NCBI GenBank assembly: GCA_044868325.1
Contig: JBIOWI010000235.1
Location: 1-5,390, forward strand
Origin: AWTP1-13 sp044868325
Lineage (GTDB): Bacteria; Pseudomonadota; Alphaproteobacteria; Rhizobiales; Hyphomicrobiaceae
Length of the DNA: 5,390 nucleotides
Reading direction: 5' to 3'
Part shown: positions 1 through 4,355 of the stretch, in pieces
Position numbering within the stretch: the first letter of the stretch is position 1
Layout: the number at the start of each line of letters is the position of its first letter
The notes under the pieces: model-generated
Told to the model about the DNA's origin: nothing
Databases searched by the model: none
The model's input: only the letters and a program-made list of their open reading frames with translations
Program-made: the position numbers and the translations under genes

Positions 1-200
1 CGTTCACGCCGAAGCCCGGCGACCAGGTGGCCACGCTCGACGAGCGAGTCGTCGCGCCGGGCCAGAGGCTGCGCACCGACCGGCTGGGCGGCGCGTGGGA
101 CACGCCCATGATGGGCCTCACCAAGACGCCCGGCATGGTCGCCGACTGGTGGCGGAGCATCCTTCCGAGCTTCGGCCTTGGCAAGTCCGACGCACACTGA
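1..200 (+). CDS. C-terminal part of an unrecognised protein (5' end outside window)
   Basis: An open frame enters from the left edge (first full codon at base 3) and ends at TGA 198-200, giving 65 residues. The piece begins FTPKPGDQVATL and ends with a Trp-containing stretch (DWWRSILPSFGLG) and a short polar tail, KSDAH. Codon use has the same GC-rich third positions as the genes downstream, which supports real coding. I do not recognise a family from this fragment. The mix of Pro, Gly and Arg with an amphipathic Trp-rich end would fit a C-terminal region outside a catalytic core. Only 24 bases separate its stop from the next start on the same strand, so it is probably co-transcribed with the first YafK-like gene and may also have an envelope role. 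That last point is inference from position alone. Confidence 0.6.
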   Translation, partial: FTPKPGDQVATLDERVVAPGQRLRTDRLGGAWDTPMMGLTKTPGMVADWWRSILPSFGLGKSDAH

Positions 201-224
201 GGCGGCCCGCGTCGGCGCCACAGG

Positions 225-1064
225 ATGACCGCAGCGCCCAAGCGCAAGTCGTGGCGCAGATCGTGGCTCGCATTGGCGCTCATGGCGGCTTGCGCCGGGG
301 TTGCCTTGCTCGTCCTCGCGGTTCGACTCGACTGGGACGGTCTGCGGATCGAGGTCGAGCGCTCTCGCCGGCTGGCCTACGCCGCGATGGGTGCGCCGTT
401 GCCCGGCACCCCCGATCTTGCTGCGCTCGACGGGCGGCTCGCGGCCCAGGGCATTGCACTGGGCGCGCCGGTTTTCGTCCGCATCTTCAAGCTGGAGTTT
501 GAGCTGGAGGTCTGGATGAAGCGGGGCGACCGGTTCCAGCTCTTCGCCACCTATCCGATCTGCCGTTGGTCCGGAGCGCTTGGCCCCAAGCTGCGCGAGG
601 GCGACTGGCAAGCGCCGGAGGGATTCTACACCGTCGATGCGAAGGCGCTGAACCCGCACAGTCGCTGGCATCGCGCCTTCAATCTCGGCTTTCCCAACCT
701 CCTCGACCAGGTGCACGGGCGGACGGGCAGCTATCTGATGATTCACGGCGGCTGCTCATCCATCGGCTGCTACGCCATGACCGATCCGGTGATCGACGAA
801 GTCTGGCGCCTCGTCACCGCGGCCCTCCAACGCGGCCAGCGCCGCTTCCATGTGCACATCTTCCCGTTCCGCATGACGGACGAGGCGCTGGCGCGCCGCA
901 GGGATGGGCGGTGGGCGGCCTTCTGGCGCGACCTGAAGCCCGCCTACGACCTGTTCGAGGCCACCGGGCTGCCGCCCAGGGTCTCCATATGCCAGGGCCG
1001 CTACGTCGTGTGGCCGGGCGCCGCAGGCGCGGCCGACAGCGCCGCCATCGACGGCCCATGCTGA
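225..1064 (+). CDS. Membrane-anchored YafK/DpaA-like L,D-transpeptidase-fold (YkuD family) protein
   Basis: This 279-residue protein belongs to the YafK branch of the YkuD (ErfK/YbiS) family. Seen in the sequence: a basic N-terminus (KRKSWRR, 6-12), then a hydrophobic segment at about 14-33 that reads as a signal anchor with the catalytic part in the periplasm. The core starts at about 82 (VFVRIFK) and contains FATYPIC (107-113), SGALGPK (116-122) and the active-site block IHGGCSSIGCYAMTD (173-187). By analogy His174 and Cys182 are catalytic. Known of the family: YkuD enzymes use a Cys nucleophile for L,D-transpeptidation, whereas E. coli YafK (DpaA) instead releases Braun lipoprotein from peptidoglycan. 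Which activity applies here cannot be read from sequence. The start is ATG 225; its Shine-Dalgarno is poor (only AGG touching the ATG), which fits coupling to the gene ending 24 bases upstream. It is a paralogue of the next gene. Confidence 0.9.
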   Translation: MTAAPKRKSWRRSWLALALMAACAGVALLVLAVRLDWDGLRIEVERSRRLAYAAMGAPLPGTPDLAALDGRLAAQGIALGAPVFVRIFKLEFELEVWMKRGDRFQLFATYPICRWSGALGPKLREGDWQAPEGFYTVDAKALNPHSRWHRAFNLGFPNLLDQVHGRTGSYLMIHGGCSSIGCYAMTDPVIDEVWRLVTAALQRGQRRFHVHIFPFRMTDEALARRRDGRWAAFWRDLKPAYDLFEATGLPPRVSICQGRYVVWPGAAGAADSAAIDGPC

Positions 1065-1107
1065 AATACAACTGGCCGAAATACAACTGGCCGGAATGCA
1101 ACTGGGA
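1063..1107 (+). repeat. Three-unit 15-bp tandem repeat across the stop codon
   Basis: Two perfect copies of GAAATACAACTGGCC (1063-1077, 1078-1092) are followed by a diverged third copy, GGAATGCAACTGGGA (1093-1107). The first copy begins inside the TGA stop of the preceding gene. Because the unit is 15 bases, every copy reads the same in any one frame. In the +1-shifted frame that starts at ATG 1058 the copies encode KYNWP, KYNWP and ECNWE before TAG 1109-1111. The array is more AT-rich than its surroundings. Confidence 0.9.
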
Positions 1108-1116
1108 GTAGCAGCT

Positions 1117-1132
1117 GAACCCTTAGGGGTTC
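1117..1132 (+). repeat. Short hairpin after the first YafK-like gene
   Basis: GAACCC and GGGTTC form a perfect 6-bp stem around a TTAG loop. The bases that follow (TTCCCGCC) are not a T-run, so this is at best a weak or factor-assisted terminator or an RNA-processing structure between the two YafK-like genes. Confidence 0.35.
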
Positions 1133-1151
1133 TTCCCGCCTTGAGCTTTCG

Positions 1152-1164
1152 GCCCAAATTGGGC
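1152..1164. repeat. 13-bp near-perfect palindrome, operator-like
   Basis: GCCCAA, one central A, then TTGGGC form a perfect inverted repeat 42 bases before the GTG start of the second YafK-like gene. Its size and symmetry suit a dimeric DNA-binding protein, or it could form a small RNA hairpin. I see no convincing -35/-10 pair around it, so a promoter here is unproven. Confidence 0.35.
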
Positions 1165-1194
1165 ATCACATCCGGCGGCATACGTGGCAATCGT

Positions 1195-1199
1195 AGGGG
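1195..1199 (+). promoter_or_regulatory. Ribosome binding site fixing the GTG start of the second YafK-like gene
   Basis: AGGGG lies 6 bases before GTG 1206. It supports this non-ATG start, which also yields a complete signal peptide. Confidence 0.65.
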
Positions 1200-1205
1200 T
1201 GTCGC

Positions 1206-2168
1206 GTGCATCGCAGGGCTTGGCACCTTCTGTGTGCCGTGCTGTCGGGTCTGATTGCAACCGGAGCCGCCGGGCCGGCTGCGGCAACCGAGGGTTTGAT
1301 CCCGGAGGAGGCCGTGAGGGCCTACGGCAAGCTGGGCGTCGCGGACGCCACGACGCCCTTTTCCGCGAAGGAGCTGGAGCAGCGCCTGGCCGCAAAGGGC
1401 ATGGAGCGCGGCAGCCCCGTCTTCATCCGCATCTTCAAGGCCGAGGCGGAGCTGGAGCTATGGATGGAGGTGGGCAAGCGCTTCGAGCTGTTCGCCACCT
1501 ATCCCATCTGCAACTGGTCGGGGGCCCTGGGCCCGAAGCTCACCGAGGGCGACAAGCAGAGCCCGGAGGGACTCTACGTCGTCGGCCCGCGCCAGCTGCG
1601 CCACAGCGTGCGTTGGCGGCGGTCGCTGGATCTCGGCTTCCCTAACACCTTCGACCGCGCGCTGCGGCGCACCGGCTCCGACCTGCTGATCCACGGCGGC
1701 TGCACCTCCGAGGGGTGCTATGCCATGACCGATCCGATCATCGACGAGATCTTCTGGCTCGGCGATGCCGCCCTGGACGACGGGCAGAAGCGCATCCACG
1801 TCCACGCCTTTCCGTTCCGCATGACGGCGGAGAACCTGGCCGCCCACGCCGACAGCGAGTGGCACGGCTTCTGGACCAATCTGAAGGAGGCCTACGACCA
1901 GTTCGAGCGCACGCGGCGCCCTCCCGCGGTGGGCGTGTGCGGCAACCGCTACGTCGTCGGCGAGACCGCCAAGGAGGACGACGAGTGCGCCGCCAACACC
2001 AGCGCCACCGAGGCCTGGGCGGCGCAGCGCGCGCGGGCCGCGGCCCGCCGGGCCCAGGCGCGCAGGGCCATGCGGGCCTTCGCCGCCGCACGCCGGGCGC
2101 GCCTGGCGGCCAGGGCCAAGCAGCAGCGCGTCGTGCACGCTGCCGGTCAGCGCAGGCTGCCGAGGTAG
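1206..2168 (+). CDS. Secreted YafK/DpaA-like L,D-transpeptidase-fold protein with Ala/Arg-rich tail
   Basis: This 320-residue paralogue of the preceding gene starts at GTG with a good Shine-Dalgarno. Residues 1-27 form a Sec signal peptide (basic HRR, hydrophobic core, AAA before a likely cleavage near TE 28-29), so it should be free in the periplasm. The YkuD/YafK core runs from about 71 to 250: VFIRIFK (72-78), FATYPICNWSGALGPK (96-111) and active-site block IHGGCTSEGCYAMTD (162-176), with His163 and Cys171 the likely catalytic pair. Over residues 72-126 it matches 41 of 55 positions of the upstream copy, without gaps. After about residue 265 it adds a tail dominated by Ala and Arg, with scattered Gln and Lys, that the paralogue lacks. 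The tail is probably helical and highly basic; binding to acidic envelope polymers is only a guess. Its last 22 bases overlap the convergent cytochrome gene. Role: peptidoglycan cross-link formation or removal of a peptidoglycan-linked protein. Confidence 0.9.
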   Translation: MHRRAWHLLCAVLSGLIATGAAGPAAATEGLIPEEAVRAYGKLGVADATTPFSAKELEQRLAAKGMERGSPVFIRIFKAEAELELWMEVGKRFELFATYPICNWSGALGPKLTEGDKQSPEGLYVVGPRQLRHSVRWRRSLDLGFPNTFDRALRRTGSDLLIHGGCTSEGCYAMTDPIIDEIFWLGDAALDDGQKRIHVHAFPFRMTAENLAAHADSEWHGFWTNLKEAYDQFERTRRPPAVGVCGNRYVVGETAKEDDECAANTSATEAWAAQRARAAARRAQARRAMRAFAAARRARLAARAKQQRVVHAAGQRRLPR

Positions 2169-2749
2169 TGGGCGAGCGCCCGGATGTCGCGGTCGGGCAC
2201 CCGGTACATGACGCCGTTCATGCTGGTGTCGATGCCGTAGCGCTTGCCCTCGCGGTACTCCGTCAGGCTCTTGATGAGGTAGTCGATGCGCTGCGGCGCC
2301 AGCCGCGGCATCTGCTCCTGACCCTCGTAGCCCGCCTTGTGGCATGAGACGCAGCGCATCTGCTGGGCGAGCTCGGCGCCACGGGCCACGATTGCCTGGT
2401 CCACAGCCTCACCGCTCGGCTCCGGCTTCAGTCTGGCGTAGTGTTCCGCGAGGGCGACGATCTCGTCGTCCTTCAGCCCCTTGAGAAAGGGCTCCATGGC
2501 CTCCACCGGGCGCAGCTTCTCGCGCATCAGGATCAACTGGTTCGTCAAGAACAGCGCTGGCTGGCCCGCGAGCGAGGGCACGTTCTCCATCTTGGAGCTA
2601 CCGCCCTCGCCATGGCAGGCACCGCACGTATCGAGGCGCTGCTGCAGGGTCTCGGCGGCGCCGCCACCGCTCCACGCCGCAGCGCAGACGGCTGCGCCGG
2701 TCGCGAGCAAGAGTGCCCGCGACCGGCGCCTTTTGTTCGTCACGACCAT
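2147..2749 (-). CDS. Periplasmic diheme cytochrome c, cytochrome c4 type
   Basis: The 200-residue product (from ATG 2749) has a basic N-terminus (NKRRRSR), a hydrophobic segment to about 26 and a likely signal cleavage near AAE (31-33). Two c-type heme sites are visible: CGACH at 42-46 and CVSCH at 133-137. The two halves repeat the c4 pattern of heme site, P-x-LAxQ-like segment, a Met some 40 residues later and a terminal helix. Met85 and Met178 are the likely axial ligands, by analogy. The length fits the c4 family. It follows the PQQ-type dehydrogenase by 8 bases on the same strand, so it is the likely electron acceptor, passing electrons to the respiratory chain in the periplasm. A TTG at 2752-2750 extends the frame by one codon; the adjacent ATG is preferred. 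No strong Shine-Dalgarno is seen, which fits translational coupling. The 3' end overlaps the convergent YafK-like gene. Confidence 0.92.
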   Translation of the reverse strand: MVVTNKRRRSRALLLATGAAVCAAAWSGGGAAETLQQRLDTCGACHGEGGSSKMENVPSLAGQPALFLTNQLILMREKLRPVEAMEPFLKGLKDDEIVALAEHYARLKPEPSGEAVDQAIVARGAELAQQMRCVSCHKAGYEGQEQMPRLAPQRIDYLIKSLTEYREGKRYGIDTSMNGVMYRVPDRDIRALAHYLGSLR

Positions 2750-2757
2750 CAAGCTGG

Positions 2758-4044
2758 CTACTTGCTGCTGGCGGTCTTGGCGCTGCCGTAGGTGACGCGG
2801 TAGATGGCGCCGTTCTGCTCGTCAGAGACCAGGAGCGAGCCGTCCGGCAGCTGCTGCACATCCACCGGGCGACCCCAGAACGCGTTGGAGGCCGTGTCGA
2901 GGAAGCCCGTCATGAACGGCGCGATTGTCGCCTTCCCGCCGGTGACGGTCGCCTGCACGACGTCGTAGCCGAACTTCTGGTCCCGGTTCCACGAGCCGCG
3001 GCGGGCGATGAAGGCGGTGTTCTTATACGAGGCGGGGAACATGCTGCCCGTGTAGAAGCGGACGCCAAGAGCGCCTGCGTGCGGCCCCATGGTGGCGGCG
3101 GGCATCGTCACGCCGACGCAGGGACCGGGCCTCTTGACGGTGGGGTCGGAAACGCCCTGGGCATGGCAGTAGGGGAAGCCATAGAAGGCGCCCTCGGCAT
3201 TCTTGGCAATGCGGTTCAGCTCATCCTCCGGTCCGTTGTTGCCCACCCAGTCCGGGCCATTGTCCGTGAACCACAGCTCCTTCGTCTGCGGATGCCAGTC
3301 GAAGCCCACCGAGTTGCGCACGCCGCGCGCCACGATCTCGATGTTGGAGCCGTCGAGGTTCTGGCGCCGGATCTGGCCGTGCAGCCCGGTGTTGATCTCG
3401 CACACATTGCAGGGCGAGCCGATGGCGATGTAGAGCTTCTTGTCCGGCCCCACGGCGGCGTATTTCCAATTATGGTGCGTCGATGCCGGCAGGTCGAGCT
3501 TGTCCGTCACGTCCGTGGGCTGCGGATTGTCGAGCTTGTCCTCGATGCCGTCGAAGCGCAGCGCCTTGTCGATGGCGATGACGTAGAGCGTGCCGTTGTG
3601 GAACGCGAGCCCGTTGGGCATCTTGTGCCCCTCGGCGATAGTCCTGACGCTGCGCTCCCCACCCTTGTCGGTGACGGCGTAGACCTTGCCGATAACGCGG
3701 CTCCCGACGAAGATCGTGCCCTTGTCGCCGCGCACCAGCGTGCGTGCGCCGGGAAGGCCGTGCGCCCACAGCTCCACCTTGAAGCCGGCCGGCACCTTGA
3801 TCTTGTCGAGCGTGATCTTCTCGCGCGGCGTGACTGTCAGCGGCGTGGGATGCGGCTTGAGGTTGAGGCTCTGCTTGGTCTTGGCCATCAGCGCCTTGGA
3901 GGTGTCGAGCGGATTGGCCTCGGGCCCGCTCGTCGGGCGCGGCGCCTGTTGGGCGTTGACCCACGTCCCCGGAGCGGCCACCGCAAGCGCGGCCAGGCCG
4001 ATGGCGGCTGAGAGCCTCGTTGTGGAATATCCAACGCTTCGCAT
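2758..4044 (-). CDS. PQQ-type sugar dehydrogenase (L-sorbosone dehydrogenase-like beta-propeller)
   Basis: The 428-residue protein has a signal peptide (hydrophobic 11-25, likely cleavage after VNA near 31) followed by a soluble beta-propeller of the glucose/sorbosone dehydrogenase family. Seen: HHNWK (190-194) leading to a GPDKKLYIAIGSPCN strand (199-213), with CNVC at 212-215; RGVRNSVGFDWHP (240-252); FTDNGPDW (259-266); RRGSWNR (348-354); and a last blade, GRPVDVQQLPDGSLLVSDE (391-409). By analogy with soluble PQQ glucose dehydrogenase, His191 and Arg243-Asn244 are candidate active-site residues. It should oxidise a sugar or aldose-like substrate in the periplasm using PQQ; the true substrate is unknown. 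It is first in a two-gene operon with the diheme cytochrome c. No PQQ synthesis genes lie in the window. The ATG at 4044 is supported by GGGGAG 8 bases upstream. Confidence 0.88.
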   Translation of the reverse strand: MRSVGYSTTRLSAAIGLAALAVAAPGTWVNAQQAPRPTSGPEANPLDTSKALMAKTKQSLNLKPHPTPLTVTPREKITLDKIKVPAGFKVELWAHGLPGARTLVRGDKGTIFVGSRVIGKVYAVTDKGGERSVRTIAEGHKMPNGLAFHNGTLYVIAIDKALRFDGIEDKLDNPQPTDVTDKLDLPASTHHNWKYAAVGPDKKLYIAIGSPCNVCEINTGLHGQIRRQNLDGSNIEIVARGVRNSVGFDWHPQTKELWFTDNGPDWVGNNGPEDELNRIAKNAEGAFYGFPYCHAQGVSDPTVKRPGPCVGVTMPAATMGPHAGALGVRFYTGSMFPASYKNTAFIARRGSWNRDQKFGYDVVQATVTGGKATIAPFMTGFLDTASNAFWGRPVDVQQLPDGSLLVSDEQNGAIYRVTYGSAKTASSK

Positions 4045-4052
4045 CTGGGCTT

Positions 4053-4058
4053 CTCCCC
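4053..4058 (-). promoter_or_regulatory. Ribosome binding site of the PQQ-type dehydrogenase
   Basis: GGGGAG on the minus strand lies 8 bases before ATG 4044-4042. It fixes the start and so defines the signal peptide. Confidence 0.65.
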
Positions 4059-4083
4059 ATCATTTGCTTGTTATGCCGGAGAG

Positions 4084-4122
4084 CGCGTCTTGGTTGCGTG
4101 CCCCCGGGCGCCAAGATACGCG
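4084..4122. repeat. Imperfect inverted repeat upstream of the PQQ-type dehydrogenase
   Basis: CGCGTCTTGG (4084-4093) can pair with CCAAG (4111-4115) and ACGCG (4118-4122), making ten base pairs with a two-base AT bulge on one side and a 17-base inner segment containing CCCGGG. If the minus-strand transcript starts upstream of it, this becomes a hairpin in the 5' leader of the dehydrogenase mRNA. Alternatively it is a protein-binding site. Confidence 0.5.
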
Positions 4123-4150
4123 AGGCGGCCTTCCGGTGCCAATCTCGCCG

Positions 4151-4172
4151 TGCCGTCCCGGCATGACGCCGG
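4151..4172. repeat. Overlapping GC-rich inverted repeats
   Basis: TGCCG-tcc-CGGCA (4151-4163) and CCGGC-atgac-GCCGG (4158-4172) share bases, so only one hairpin could form at a time. It may be a degenerate copy of a dispersed palindromic repeat of the kind common in alphaproteobacteria. That is an impression only, since no second full copy is visible here. Confidence 0.35.
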
Positions 4173-4205
4173 CGCTTGGCGGCCTCGCGCGACAATCACT
4201 CAGGT

Positions 4206-4234
4206 TTGAAGGGCCGCGGTGATAGCTGTAAACG
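4206..4234 (+). promoter_or_regulatory. Candidate sigma70-type promoter for the dioxygenase gene
   Basis: TTGAAG (4206-4211) and TAAACG (4229-4234) are separated by 17 bases and point to the dioxygenase, whose start lies 121 bases downstream of the -10. Each hexamer matches the consensus only partly, and in GC-rich genomes such matches are weak evidence. Confidence 0.3.
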
Positions 4235-4262
4235 AGGCATCCACAGAAAGGCATCCACGGAA
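4235..4262. repeat. 14-bp direct tandem repeat, possible operator
   Basis: AGGCATCCACAGAA (4235-4248) is followed at once by AGGCATCCACGGAA (4249-4262), 13 of 14 bases identical. It lies directly after the candidate -10 element, over the expected transcription start, where a bound protein would repress. Direct repeats 14 bases apart are not a simple palindromic operator. Confidence 0.75.
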
Positions 4263-4342
4263 ATTCCGGTCGGCGCCGTTGCACGGACCCAAGCCCCTAC
4301 ACAACCGTCAGCGATGCCAGCCACAAGCAACTTCCGCCCCAC

Positions 4343-4347
4343 AGGAG
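4343..4347 (+). promoter_or_regulatory. Ribosome binding site fixing the dioxygenase start
   Basis: AGGAG sits 8 bases before ATG 4356. It favours this start over a longer in-frame version beginning at TTG 4176. Confidence 0.75.
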
Positions 4348-4355
4348 CAGCGATC

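Larger units (their letters stand above)
4045..4355. other. Divergent intergenic control region
   Basis: These 311 bases separate the minus-strand dehydrogenase operon from the plus-strand dioxygenase, so they should hold both promoters. They contain, left to right: the dehydrogenase ribosome site, a long imperfect inverted repeat (4084-4122), overlapping short GC-rich inverted repeats (4151-4172), a candidate plus-strand promoter (4206-4234), a 14-bp tandem repeat (4235-4262) and the dioxygenase ribosome site. A plus-strand frame is open from TTG 4176 into the dioxygenase. Its translation has no family character and it bypasses a good ribosome site, so I treat it as non-coding. No regulator gene or small RNA is evident. 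Confidence 0.7.

Noticed and set aside
1063..1107. Tandem repeat as a CRISPR-like array
   Set aside because: The 15-bp units are directly adjacent with no spacers, and no cas gene is nearby.
566..1111. Overlapping plus-strand frame of 181 codons inside the first YafK-like gene
   Set aside because: It lies out of frame within a conserved catalytic domain and reads as Arg/Pro/Ala-rich shadow sequence. Only its last 17 codons, from ATG 1058, were kept as a separate speculative finding.
1458..2345. Minus-strand open frame (295 codons) opposite the second YafK-like gene
   Set aside because: It is antisense to a clearly conserved catalytic core and also runs through the cytochrome gene in another frame. 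Its composition is typical of a GC-rich shadow frame.
2713..4011. Long plus-strand open frame (432 codons) opposite the PQQ-type dehydrogenase
   Set aside because: It mirrors the dehydrogenase codons on the other strand. The dehydrogenase has a signal peptide, family motifs and a ribosome site, while the antisense translation shows no family character. Long antisense frames are expected in GC-rich genes.
4176..4355. N-terminal extension of the dioxygenase from TTG 4176
   Set aside because: The added 60 residues have no domain or signal character, contain the tandem DNA repeat, and precede a strong ribosome site and ATG at 4356 that give a normal family N-terminus.
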